Below are positions 1 through 7,525 of a stretch of 64,000 nt of DNA, in pieces (positions within the stretch are counted from its first letter, which is position 1; every line of letters begins with the position of its first letter). Both the position numbers and the translations under genes were made by a program. The DNA is from Mycobacterium sp. NBC_00419. GTDB lineage: Bacteria; Actinomycetota; Actinomycetes; Mycobacteriales; Mycobacteriaceae. The notes under the pieces were generated by a model that saw nothing but the letters and a program-made list of their open reading frames with translations, was not told the DNA's origin and made no database searches. The DNA is taken from contig NZ_CP107931.1 of NCBI RefSeq assembly GCF_036023875.1, positions 310,001-374,000 on the forward strand, in the 5' to 3' direction.

Positions 1-1
1 C

Positions 2-172
2 ACCGAGGACAACGTCTATCAGGCCGACAAGATGAAGGCCCACGGCATCTTCACCGACGTGCACAAGGACGTCGGCGAGATCCTGGTGGCCGACGTCAAC
101 CAGGATCGCATCGCCGAGCTGCTCGAGCCCGACCGGGCGGCACTCAAGCGGCTGATCACCAAGGCGGACTGA
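2..172 (+). CDS. C-terminal end of an unidentified protein (truncated by window edge)
   Basis: An open frame runs in from the left edge and ends at TGA 170-172, giving the last 56 residues of a protein. The tail is charged and helix-like and ends LKRLITKAD. I do not recognise the family from this fragment. It lies on the same strand as the DUF1295 gene, whose first membrane helix seems to begin almost at this stop codon, so the two probably form one transcript. The coding character (GC-rich third positions, no stops) is convincing, but the function is unknown. Confidence 0.6.
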   Translation, partial: TEDNVYQADKMKAHGIFTDVHKDVGEILVADVNQDRIAELLEPDRAALKRLITKAD

Positions 173-227
173 GCTGCCCTGGGGCGCCGTCGGCGTCAAC
201 CTGCTGCTGTGTGCTCTGGTCGTCGCG

Positions 228-974
228 GTGTACTTCGCCGCGATCATGGCCGTGTCGATCAGGGTGCGCAACCAGTCGATCGTCGACATCTTCTGGGGTC
301 CGGGCTTTGTCGTGGTGGCCGCGGTCAGCTACCTGGCCTCCCGGCAGGCCGGCGGCGACGATGTCCGTCGCCTCGTCGTGCTCGTCCTCACGGCGATCTG
401 GGGACTTCGCCTCGGGTTGCACATCGGGGTGCGCAATATCGGCCACGGTGAGGACCCTCGCTACGTCGCCATCATGAGCCATCGGTCCGGGTCGATCGTC
501 GGGTTCGTCGCCCGCAAGATCTACCTCCCGCAAGCCGTGATCCTGTTCGTCGTGTCGCTGCCCGTCCAGTTCGCGATGTATCAACACGCGCCACTGGGAG
601 TCGTTGGTGCGCTGGGTATCACGGTGTGGCTGGTCGGTTTCCTCTTCGAGGCGCTCGGCGATCTTCAGCTGAGCCGATTCAAGAGGGATCCGGCCAACGC
701 CGGGCAGATCATGGACCGCGGTCTGTGGGCGTGGACGCGGCACCCGAACTACTTCGGCGACGTCTGCGTGTGGGTGGGCCTGTGGTTGCTCGCCTTCGGG
801 CATCCGGGCGGCCTGCTCGCCGCGGTCTCCCCGCTGTTGATGGGGTTCTTCCTGGTGCGGGTCAGCGGTAAGGCGCTGCTGGAGAAGAACATGCGCCGAA
901 GCCGCGGACCGGCCTATGACGCGTACGTGGCGCGAACCAGTGGCTTCTTCCCGCGCCCGCCGCGGCGGAGCTGA
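228..974 (+). CDS. DUF1295 / steroid 5-alpha-reductase-like membrane protein
   Basis: The protein (248 aa from the GTG at 228) has several hydrophobic helices and a C-terminal half with the pattern of the DUF1295/isoprenylcysteine methyltransferase-like superfamily: GLWAWTRHPNYFGD near residue 170, then a hydrophobic stretch and a late AYVARTSGFFPRPP segment. Family members are integral membrane enzymes thought to reduce or modify lipids or steroids with NADPH. The frame stays open upstream to at least 174 with hydrophobic codons (LLLCALVVAV), so the true start is probably an earlier TTG/CTG or GTG and the first helix is cut in this call. Substrate unknown. The next gene is convergent. Confidence 0.8.
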   Translation: MYFAAIMAVSIRVRNQSIVDIFWGPGFVVVAAVSYLASRQAGGDDVRRLVVLVLTAIWGLRLGLHIGVRNIGHGEDPRYVAIMSHRSGSIVGFVARKIYLPQAVILFVVSLPVQFAMYQHAPLGVVGALGITVWLVGFLFEALGDLQLSRFKRDPANAGQIMDRGLWAWTRHPNYFGDVCVWVGLWLLAFGHPGGLLAAVSPLLMGFFLVRVSGKALLEKNMRRSRGPAYDAYVARTSGFFPRPPRRS

Positions 975-978
975 CCGT

Positions 979-1743
979 CTAGCAGTGGGCCAGCACGTCG
1001 ATCATGGCCGCCTTCTCCTTGGCCGCCACCCACAGTCCGTACGCGGTCTTGACGGCGACCTGGCGGGCGACGAAATCACAGCGGAACGCGGCATTCGGCG
1101 GAAGCCACGAGGCGGCGTCGCGAAATGCCTTGTCGAAGTTGGCCTTCGGGCTCACCGCGAGAAGATTGCGCGGATCGTTGGCGAAGTCGAGCCGGCGCTG
1201 CGGATCCCAGCCGCGGGCGCCTTTGTACCAGGCGTCGGCCAGCGCGACGACGTGGTCGATCTCGATGGTGTTGGAGGTATCGGGGCCGCGGACGAAGTCG
1301 ATGGTGGCACCGGTGTAGGGGTCGCGCAGGACGCCGGTCTGCGCGTAGCAGGTGCCGGGTCGAACGACGAGGTTGGTCAGGTCGCGGCGCAGGATGTCAT
1401 CGCGCGTGTTGCACCCGTTGCGGCCGAACTCGACATCGACGTCGTCGCTCCAGGCCTTACCGAAACGCCAGCGCTGGAAGTCCTGCGTGCGGTCCCACCC
1501 TTTGACGGGCAGTGCGGCGAGTTGGGCGCGGGCCTGGTCGAATCGCGGGGTGGGACCGTCCGCCGAGGCCACCGGAGCCGTTGGCTGCGCACTGCGCGAG
1601 GTCGTCGGGGTCCACGTCGGTGAGGGTCCGGAGTGGCGGTTGTCGGCCTGCTGCCGATCCCAGAGCACCAGTCCCAGAACCGCGGCCACCACGAGCACGG
1701 CGAGCACCGCGAAGCCTCCGCGCCGGCGGCGCTTAGACGTCAC
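979..1743 (-). CDS. Membrane-anchored HNH nuclease (DUF1524 / GmrSD C-terminal type)
   Basis: The protein is 254 aa with a GTG start. An N-terminal basic patch (residues 3-9) precedes one hydrophobic helix (about 10-28) and a Ser/Thr/Pro-rich linker, so the catalytic part should lie outside the membrane. The C-terminal half carries the HNH pattern: EIDHVVALADAW, then NDPRNLLAVSPKANFDKAF, which matches the DUF1524 domain of GmrSD-type nucleases and of many secreted actinobacterial nucleases. Its start overlaps the end of the TetR gene by 11 nt, so both are likely read from one transcript. A role in external DNA breakdown is an inference; the fold assignment is firm. Confidence 0.85.
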   Translation of the reverse strand: MTSKRRRRGGFAVLAVLVVAAVLGLVLWDRQQADNRHSGPSPTWTPTTSRSAQPTAPVASADGPTPRFDQARAQLAALPVKGWDRTQDFQRWRFGKAWSDDVDVEFGRNGCNTRDDILRRDLTNLVVRPGTCYAQTGVLRDPYTGATIDFVRGPDTSNTIEIDHVVALADAWYKGARGWDPQRRLDFANDPRNLLAVSPKANFDKAFRDAASWLPPNAAFRCDFVARQVAVKTAYGLWVAAKEKAAMIDVLAHC

Positions 1744-2386
1744 GGCCGTCGTCGAGGTAGGCCACGATGGCGTTTGTCAGGCCGCGGCGCGCCTCGTCGA
1801 GGTCGGCATAAGTGCCAAGCTGTTTCTCGGAGGCGATGCCACGCATCGCACCGGGGATCAGGGTGGCCACCTCACGGACCCGCTGCGGGTCGACGTGAAG
1901 ATCGGCGAACGCCTTCTGGCAGGTTTCCAGCCAGCTCTGGCGCCAGGAGATCAACTCCGCCGCGGTCTGCGGATAGAGACGCTCGAGTTCGGTGTTCTCG
2001 CTGGGCAATACGGCGCGAAGATTCTCGATGGCCCGCGAATCACGGTTGGTCAGCCCGTCATAGAGGGTGTCGATGATCCGGGACACCCGCTCGCGCAGAC
2101 TGGCCGGCCGGTCCGGCGGCGTGAATAGGTTCGCGCGCCGCTCGGCGGTGTGGCGCAGCATGGCAGCCCAGAACCCGTCGGTGTCGCCGAACTGGTACTG
2201 CACGGTGCCCCACGTCGCGCCGATCTCCTTGGCGATGCGGTTGGCCGACACCGCACCGGGGTCACCGGATGCCAGCGCGGTCAGGGCCGCCTCGAGCAGG
2301 TTCTCGCGCGTCGCCGAACCTCGCCGGTTCGGCCGCCGCCGTGCGCTGTCCGCCTCCGCCACCCCTGGATCGTAGCGGCCGCGCAT
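1733..2386 (-). CDS. TetR-family transcriptional regulator
   Basis: The protein is 217 aa from the ATG at 2386. A helix-turn-helix occupies about residues 22-68 (ENLLEAALTALA ... VSANRIAKEIGATWGTVQYQF), followed by an all-helical ligand-binding domain typical of TetR regulators. An in-frame GTG at 2362 (VAEADSARRR) is an alternative start and would leave the operator-like palindrome at 2385-2412 entirely outside the gene. The gene is divergent from the Rieske oxygenase with only about 40 bp between them, so it probably represses itself and the oxygenase/dehydrogenase pair. The inducer is unknown. It is co-transcribed with the downstream HNH nuclease gene (11-nt overlap). Confidence 0.85.
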   Translation of the reverse strand: MRGRYDPGVAEADSARRRPNRRGSATRENLLEAALTALASGDPGAVSANRIAKEIGATWGTVQYQFGDTDGFWAAMLRHTAERRANLFTPPDRPASLRERVSRIIDTLYDGLTNRDSRAIENLRAVLPSENTELERLYPQTAAELISWRQSWLETCQKAFADLHVDPQRVREVATLIPGAMRGIASEKQLGTYADLDEARRGLTNAIVAYLDDGRDV

Positions 2387-2412
2387 GTTTCATTGACACC
2401 TCTATGAACAAT
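2385..2412. promoter_or_regulatory. Operator-like inverted repeat between tetR and the Rieske gene
   Basis: Two 9-base half-sites, ATGTTTCAT (2385-2393) and ATGAACAAT (2404-2412), are inverted copies matching at 7 of 9 positions with a 10-base spacer. The repeat covers the -35 box of the rightward promoter and the start of the divergent TetR gene, exactly where an autorepressor would bind. The sequence symmetry is seen directly; binding by this TetR is an inference from position. Confidence 0.5.
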
Positions 2413-2421
2413 TCCTAGACT
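2393..2421 (+). promoter_or_regulatory. SigA-type promoter of the Rieske operon, probably leaderless
   Basis: TTGACA (2393-2398) and TAGACT (2416-2421) are separated by exactly 17 bases, a near-consensus housekeeping promoter. The -10 box ends 7 bases before the ATG at 2429, so transcription should begin on or next to the A of the start codon. There is no Shine-Dalgarno sequence before that ATG. Leaderless mRNAs are common in mycobacteria, and this site fits that class. Confidence 0.7.
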
Positions 2422-2428
2422 CGCCGAC

Positions 2429-3445
2429 ATGCCCAAGCCCGCCCTGCCGATGAAGCCCACCGGCTGGTTTCAGGTCGCCTGGTCGGATGAGATCGCTGTC
2501 GGCGACGTGCACCGGATGACCTACTTCGACGCCGACTTGGTGGCCTGGCGCGCCGAGTCCGGGGCGGTCACCGTGATGGACGCATACTGCGAGCATCTCG
2601 GCGCCCATCTCGGCCACGGCGGCACGGTTGTCGGCGAGGTCATCCAGTGCCCGTTTCACGGCTGGCAGTGGAACAGCGAGGGTCGCAACGTCTGCATCCC
2701 CTACGAGGACCGGCCCAACCGCGGTCGGCGCATCCGCACCTACCCCGTCGTCGAGCGCAATTCGTCGATCTACATCTGGCATGACACGCAGGGCCGCGAG
2801 CCCTACTTCGAGGTGGCCGACATCTTCGCCGATTTCGGTGACGACAGCACCGCCGCCGACTACTACCCACAGGCGCGACTGTTTCGCGCCCGGCTGCAGA
2901 TCCACCCGCAGTACGTTCTCGAAAACGGCGTCGACTTCGCGCATTTCAAGTACGTCCACCAGACGCCGATCGTGCCGCTGTTCACCCGGCACGACTTCGA
3001 CGGGCCGGTGTCCTATGTCGATTTCACGATCACGTTCGAAGGCGACGAGGGCCAGATCATCGACGACGTCAACAGCGGCGTGGAGGCCATCAACGCCGGC
3101 CTGGGCATCGCGGTGACCAAGAGCTGGGGCATGGTCGACAACCGCACCATCTCGGCGATCACCCCGGTCGACGACTACACCTCCGACATCCGGTTCATGG
3201 TCTACATCGGCCGAGTGCCAGGCGAGGACAGCGCGAAAGCCGAACGCAAGGCCGGCGAATTCGCCCAGATGGTGATCGACCAGTTCGCCGCCGACATCGA
3301 GATCTGGCGCCACCAGCGCTACACCCTGCGGCCGGCCCTGGCCACCTCCGAATACGACGGCTTCACCGCGTTCCGTACGTGGGCCAATCAGTTCTATCCC
3401 GAGACCCCGGTCCAGCTGCACTCCGTTGCGGCCGAACAACTTTGA
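2429..3445 (+). CDS. Rieske non-haem iron oxygenase, terminal oxygenase component
   Basis: The protein is 338 aa. The N-terminal Rieske [2Fe-2S] domain has C54-x-H56 and C74-x-x-H77 (CEHLGAH ... CPFHGW). The catalytic domain has the mononuclear iron motif N166-x-x-D169-x-x-H172-x4-H177. This is the architecture of KshA-like and related mycobacterial oxygenases that hydroxylate steroids or other hydrophobic rings using electrons from a separate reductase; no reductase gene is adjacent. The length is a little below KshA (about 380 aa), so I do not assign kshA. The gene starts at the first ATG after a promoter that leaves almost no leader and is followed after 11 nt by a DAPDH-like dehydrogenase, suggesting one catabolic or lipid-modifying pathway. 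Confidence 0.85.
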   Translation: MPKPALPMKPTGWFQVAWSDEIAVGDVHRMTYFDADLVAWRAESGAVTVMDAYCEHLGAHLGHGGTVVGEVIQCPFHGWQWNSEGRNVCIPYEDRPNRGRRIRTYPVVERNSSIYIWHDTQGREPYFEVADIFADFGDDSTAADYYPQARLFRARLQIHPQYVLENGVDFAHFKYVHQTPIVPLFTRHDFDGPVSYVDFTITFEGDEGQIIDDVNSGVEAINAGLGIAVTKSWGMVDNRTISAITPVDDYTSDIRFMVYIGRVPGEDSAKAERKAGEFAQMVIDQFAADIEIWRHQRYTLRPALATSEYDGFTAFRTWANQFYPETPVQLHSVAAEQL

Positions 3446-3456
3446 GGAGAAACACC

Positions 3457-4542
3457 ATGACCGCCAAGAAACCGATCCGGGTGTTCCAGGTGGCGACCGG
3501 CAACGTCGGGTCCGAGATGATCAGGCGGATGGCGCACCGATCGGATCTGCAGCTGGTCGGGCTGCATTGTTATACCCCCGACAAGATCGGCCGAGACGCC
3601 GGTGAGATCGTCGGCCTGCCGCCGATCGGCGTGATCGCGACGGGTTCGGTCGAGGAGATCATCGCCGCCAAGCCCGACGTGCTCACCTTTCACGGAGTGT
3701 TCCCCGACGAGGATCTGTATGTGACGGTGCTCGAGGCCGGGATCAACATCGTCACCACGGCCGACTGGATCACCGGGTGGCACCGGGACCGCAACCACCC
3801 GCACCCCTCCGGCAAGCTGGTGAGCCAACTGCTCCAAGAGGCTTGCGAGAAGGGCGGTTCGACGTTCTACGGCACCGGCATGAACCCGGGCGTCAACCAG
3901 ATTCTCGGGGTGGTCTGCTCGTCGGACGTCGCCGAGATCGAGAACGTCACCACGATCGAGTCGGTCGACGTGTCCTGCCACCACTCCAAGGACACCTGGA
4001 TCGAGGTTGGATACGGCCAGCCCGTCGACGACCCGAGCATTCCGGCCAAGCTGGAGAAGTACACCCGCGTCTTCGCCGACAGCGTGCTGATGATGGCCGA
4101 CTGCTTCGACGTCCAACTCGACGAGGTGACCTTCTCCTACGAGCTGGGTGCGTGCACCAAGGACGTCGATCTCGGGTGGTACCAGCTGCCGAAGGGATCG
4201 CTGGGCGGCAACTACATCAAGTACCAGGGCCTGGTCGACGGAGTTCCTCGCGTCGAGACGCACCTGGAGTGGCAGATGACCCCGCACACCGATCCCAGCT
4301 GGGACATCAAAGGCTGCTACATCACCCAGATCAAGGGCGACCCGTGCATCTACAACAAGCACATGATCTTCCCGAAGCCCGGCGTCGATCTGTCCGATCC
4401 GGATTCGTTCGCCTCGATCGGGATGACGGTCACCGGGCTGCCCGCCCTCAATGCCATCGCCTCCGTGGTGGCGGCCCGGCCCGGGCTGATCACGAGTGCG
4501 GATCTGCCGTTGCGTGGGTTCGCCGGCCGGTTCAAAAAATAA
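3457..4542 (+). CDS. NAD(P)H-dependent dehydrogenase of the 2,4-diaminopentanoate dehydrogenase-like family
   Basis: The protein is 361 aa from the ATG at 3457, which has a good ribosome site (GAGGAG, 7 bases upstream). The open frame extends upstream into the Rieske gene but without a plausible start. The N-terminal Rossmann segment VFQVATGNVGSEMIRRM (residues about 9-25) and the overall layout match the dihydrodipicolinate-reductase-like/DAPDH family, which is common in mycobacteria next to oxygenases. Family members oxidise or reduce amino or keto groups with NAD(P). The 11-nt gap to the Rieske gene means co-expression. The actual substrate cannot be read from sequence. Confidence 0.8.
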   Translation: MTAKKPIRVFQVATGNVGSEMIRRMAHRSDLQLVGLHCYTPDKIGRDAGEIVGLPPIGVIATGSVEEIIAAKPDVLTFHGVFPDEDLYVTVLEAGINIVTTADWITGWHRDRNHPHPSGKLVSQLLQEACEKGGSTFYGTGMNPGVNQILGVVCSSDVAEIENVTTIESVDVSCHHSKDTWIEVGYGQPVDDPSIPAKLEKYTRVFADSVLMMADCFDVQLDEVTFSYELGACTKDVDLGWYQLPKGSLGGNYIKYQGLVDGVPRVETHLEWQMTPHTDPSWDIKGCYITQIKGDPCIYNKHMIFPKPGVDLSDPDSFASIGMTVTGLPALNAIASVVAARPGLITSADLPLRGFAGRFKK

Positions 4543-4769
4543 GACCGCCGGTCTCGAGCCCGCTGGCAGCTCCTGAGAGCGAACTGAAACGCCGACAGTA
4601 TCGCTCCGGATTCGTTTTGGTGAACGCAGGATGAACGCCCAGTTCAGGGCTTGATTCGCGGCGCCGGGGCGGTGTGTTCGGCGGGTCGGCTTGGCCGCGG
4701 GGCAGCAACACCTGACGCTCCCGCGGCCGTCCTTAGGGCCGGCGCGGCGGGGTACCGAAGATAGCGAAG

Positions 4770-4783
4770 GGCGCTAAAGCGCC
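4770..4783. repeat. Short perfect palindrome in the 258-bp gap before the M15-like gene
   Basis: GGCGCT-AA-AGCGCC lies about 18 bases before the GTG at 4801. The rest of 4543-4800 shows no open frame with coding character and no riboswitch core that I can recognise. The palindrome could be an operator or a small hairpin in the 5' leader; its symmetry is the only evidence. Confidence 0.3.
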
Positions 4784-4800
4784 ATAACGGGGCAGGTAAA

Positions 4801-5475
4801 GTGCCCCGCGTGGGGAAACACCGGTTAGCCAAGCCGCGGCGCCGCTGGTCGATTGCCGGCGTCGCCCTGGCCGCTCTTCCGGTCGCTGCGCTGCTGTCCG
4901 CGAGCACCGTCACCGTCCCCGCGTCGGGCACCTCTTCGTCGCGCCCGGCCAGCTCCGGCGTCGAGCTGGTGGCCGCCGCCCCGCTCGATATCCCGGCAGC
5001 GCCGGTGGCCGCCCACTACATCGTCATGTCAGCAGCCGACGTCGCTGCCAGCCGCAGCGCGGTGAACCGTCGCGTGCTGCCGGTCGGGATCTGCAACGAG
5101 AAGGGCCTGCAGGTCAAGACCATCCTCGCCGAGCGCCTCGTCAGTTCGTACTTCCCCGAGATCACGAACATCGGCGGGGTGCGGGCAGATGCGCTCAAGT
5201 GGCATCCCAACGGCTTGGCGATCGACGTGATGATCCCGAACTATCAGACGCCGGCCGGCAAGGAACTCGGTGACGAGATCGCCGCGTTCGCACTGGCCAA
5301 CGCCGACCGGCTGTCGCTGAACCACGTGATCTGGCGGCGAGTGATGTACTCGCACAACGGTGCCCCCAGGCTGATGGGCAACTACGGTTCCGACGACGCC
5401 AACCACTACACACACGTTCACATCGCCACCGACGGCGGCGGCTACCCCACCGGCAACGAGATCTACGTCGGCTGA
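4801..5475 (+). CDS. Secreted protein with M15-like (D-Ala-D-Ala carboxypeptidase-type) zinc site
   Basis: The protein is 224 aa with a GTG start. A basic start and a hydrophobic segment (about residues 18-36) form a Sec signal or anchor. The C-terminal domain has H135-x6-D142 (HPNGLAID) and later H205-V-H207 within HYTHVHIA. This is the metal-ligand layout of VanY/M15 peptidases and of the related ARB-07466-like domain often exported by actinobacteria. It may trim or bind peptidoglycan; the activity is inferred. The next gene, also exported, begins 7 nt after the stop, so the two are probably co-expressed. Confidence 0.7.
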   Translation: MPRVGKHRLAKPRRRWSIAGVALAALPVAALLSASTVTVPASGTSSSRPASSGVELVAAAPLDIPAAPVAAHYIVMSAADVAASRSAVNRRVLPVGICNEKGLQVKTILAERLVSSYFPEITNIGGVRADALKWHPNGLAIDVMIPNYQTPAGKELGDEIAAFALANADRLSLNHVIWRRVMYSHNGAPRLMGNYGSDDANHYTHVHIATDGGGYPTGNEIYVG

Positions 5476-5482
5476 GATCACG

Positions 5483-5980
5483 GTGAACAGACATTCCCGC
5501 CCGCTGACGACGCTGGCCACGCTGCTGGTCTGCTGCGCACTCGCCACGCCCACGGCGTACGCCGACACCCCGTTCTGGGGCGGCTGGTACAAGATCACGT
5601 TCCACACCGACCAGAAGTCCGGCACGAGTATCGCTGCCACACAACAGGAGACGCCCTACACCGCCTGGTACAAGATGACCACCGACTGCTCCGGTGCTAC
5701 CTGCGTGGCGTCGGTGCTCGACGGCCCGACCCCCAAGGACAACGTGGTGCAGTCGGTGAAGTTCGACTGGACGGGGTCGCAGTGGTCACGGTCCAACAGT
5801 TGGCGCTGGGACTGCCTGCTGCCCGACGGCACGATCACCTACGACCCGGCGAATTCGGTGACCACTTACGCACCGCAGTCCGACGGCTCGCTGGCGGGCA
5901 CCTTCACGACCACCATCGACAGCGGCGCCTGCCAGGGTACGGTCACCATCCCGCTGACAGCCGTTGCGGGACAACCCTAG
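5483..5980 (+). CDS. Small secreted mycobacterial protein of unknown function
   Basis: The protein is 165 aa from a GTG. A classic signal peptide covers residues 1-27 with cleavage after AYA-D. The mature part is rich in Trp, Thr and Gly with two cysteine pairs (DCSGATC near residue 70; C near 110 and 147), suggesting a compact beta-sheet protein with disulphides in the periplasm or outside. I recognise the style from conserved mycobacterial secreted proteins but no catalytic motif. It follows the M15-like gene by 7 nt. Confidence 0.75.
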   Translation: MNRHSRPLTTLATLLVCCALATPTAYADTPFWGGWYKITFHTDQKSGTSIAATQQETPYTAWYKMTTDCSGATCVASVLDGPTPKDNVVQSVKFDWTGSQWSRSNSWRWDCLLPDGTITYDPANSVTTYAPQSDGSLAGTFTTTIDSGACQGTVTIPLTAVAGQP

Positions 5981-6023
5981 AAGCCGACTGCGGAACAGCG
6001 CGCGGAGCCCTAGGGTGCGAAAC

Positions 6024-7430
6024 GTGAATCGTGTAGACCGGTTTTTCGAGGTGTCGGCGCGCGGGTCGACGATGGGTGCCGAGATACGCGGCGGGATCGT
6101 CACATTCATCGCGATGGCCTACATCATCGTGCTGAACCCGATCATCCTCTCGAGTGCCCCCGACGTCGCAGGCAACGAGCTCCAGTTCGGTCAGGTGTCG
6201 GCCACCACCGCACTGGCCGCCGGAGTGATGACGATCCTGTTCGGCGTGCTCGCCCGGCTTCCGTTCGCCTTCGCCGCCGGGCTGGGCATCAATTCGTTCC
6301 TGGCGACGACAGTCGTCGGCACCCTAACCTGGCCCGAGGCGATGGGACTGGTGGTCATCAACGGGGTGATCATCGTGGTGCTCGCCGCCACCGGGCTTCG
6401 GCGGATGGTGTTCGACGCCGTTCCGATGCAACTCAAGCTGGCGATCACCGCCGGCATCGGGTTGTTCATCCTGTTCATCGGACTCGTCGACTCGGGGTTC
6501 ATCCAGTCGACCGGCCTGCCCTCTCCCCCAGTGGGTCTCGGCGGCGGCGGCCACGGCTCGATCAGCACCGTCCCGACGCTGGTCTTCATCTTCACCCTGC
6601 TGCTCACCGGAATCCTGGTCGTGCGCCGGGTCCGCGGCGGAATCCTCATCGGCCTGGTGATCGGCACCCTGGTGGCCATGGCCATCGAGGCGATCTGGCA
6701 TCTGGGCTCGGCGGTGCAAAACCCCGGCGGATGGTCGCTGTCGGTGCCGGAATTGTCCGGATCGCCGTTCGCGCTGCCCGACCTGTCACTGGTCGGCGCG
6801 TTCAGCTTCGAAAGTTTCAGCCGCATCGGTGTTCTCGCCGCGACCATGCTGGTGTTCACATTGGTGTTCGCCAACTTCTTCGATGCGATGGGGACGTTCA
6901 CCGGCCTGTCGCGCGAGGCCGGTGTCGCCGACGAGAACGGCGTCTTCCCCCGCCTGCGCACAGCGCTGATCGTCGAGGGCGCCGGAGCTATGGTCGGCGG
7001 CGCCACGTCGTCGTCGTCAAACACCGTGTTCATCGAGTCGGGCGCAGGCATCGAAGAGGGGGCCCGAACCGGTCTAGCCAACCTGGTGACCGGAGGACTG
7101 TTCCTGGCGGCCATGTTCGTCTCGCCGCTGGCCTCGATCGTCCCCAGCGAGGTCGCCGCCGCAGCACTGGTCATCGTCGGGACGATGATGTTCTCCCAGC
7201 TGCGCCACGTCGACGTCGCGGAGTTCTCGGTGGCGCTCCCGGTGGTCCTGACGGTGTCGGTGATGCCGTTCAGCTACTCGATCGCCAACGGGATCGGGGT
7301 CGGGTTCATTACCTGGGTGGTGGTGCGTTCAGCGGCGGGCAAGGCGCGCGAGATCAGTCCGCTGCTGTGGATCGTGGCCGCCGGTTTCGTCGTGTACTTC
7401 GCCCGCGACGGGATTTCGTCGGTGCTCTGA
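6024..7430 (+). CDS. NCS2-type purine permease (AzgA-like guanine/hypoxanthine transporter)
   Basis: The protein is 468 aa from the GTG at 6024 (GTGAATCGTGTAGAC); the frame extends upstream but overlaps the preceding gene without a better start. It begins VNRVDRFFEVSARGSTMGAEIRGG and continues into about 12-14 hydrophobic helices with the AzgA signatures GLGINSF (near 90) and FFDAMGTFTGL (near 290) and a TSSSSNTVFIESGAGI block. Family members import hypoxanthine, guanine or adenine with protons. No purine riboswitch is visible in the short upstream gap. Substrate class is confident, exact base is not. Confidence 0.85.
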   Translation: MNRVDRFFEVSARGSTMGAEIRGGIVTFIAMAYIIVLNPIILSSAPDVAGNELQFGQVSATTALAAGVMTILFGVLARLPFAFAAGLGINSFLATTVVGTLTWPEAMGLVVINGVIIVVLAATGLRRMVFDAVPMQLKLAITAGIGLFILFIGLVDSGFIQSTGLPSPPVGLGGGGHGSISTVPTLVFIFTLLLTGILVVRRVRGGILIGLVIGTLVAMAIEAIWHLGSAVQNPGGWSLSVPELSGSPFALPDLSLVGAFSFESFSRIGVLAATMLVFTLVFANFFDAMGTFTGLSREAGVADENGVFPRLRTALIVEGAGAMVGGATSSSSNTVFIESGAGIEEGARTGLANLVTGGLFLAAMFVSPLASIVPSEVAAAALVIVGTMMFSQLRHVDVAEFSVALPVVLTVSVMPFSYSIANGIGVGFITWVVVRSAAGKAREISPLLWIVAAGFVVYFARDGISSVL

Positions 7431-7525
7431 GTCGGCATCCACGTGAGTTGTCCCCTTATTGGGGGACGGCGGAATCCACACGCTGACCGATACTCCTGGG
7501 CGCGGGCGTCGACCACGATGGCCCG

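Noticed and set aside
4543..4800. A possible c-di-AMP (ydaO) riboswitch before the exported M15-like gene.
   Set aside because: Such riboswitches precede cell-wall hydrolase genes in actinobacteria, but I could not find the conserved core segments here; only a short palindrome is clear.
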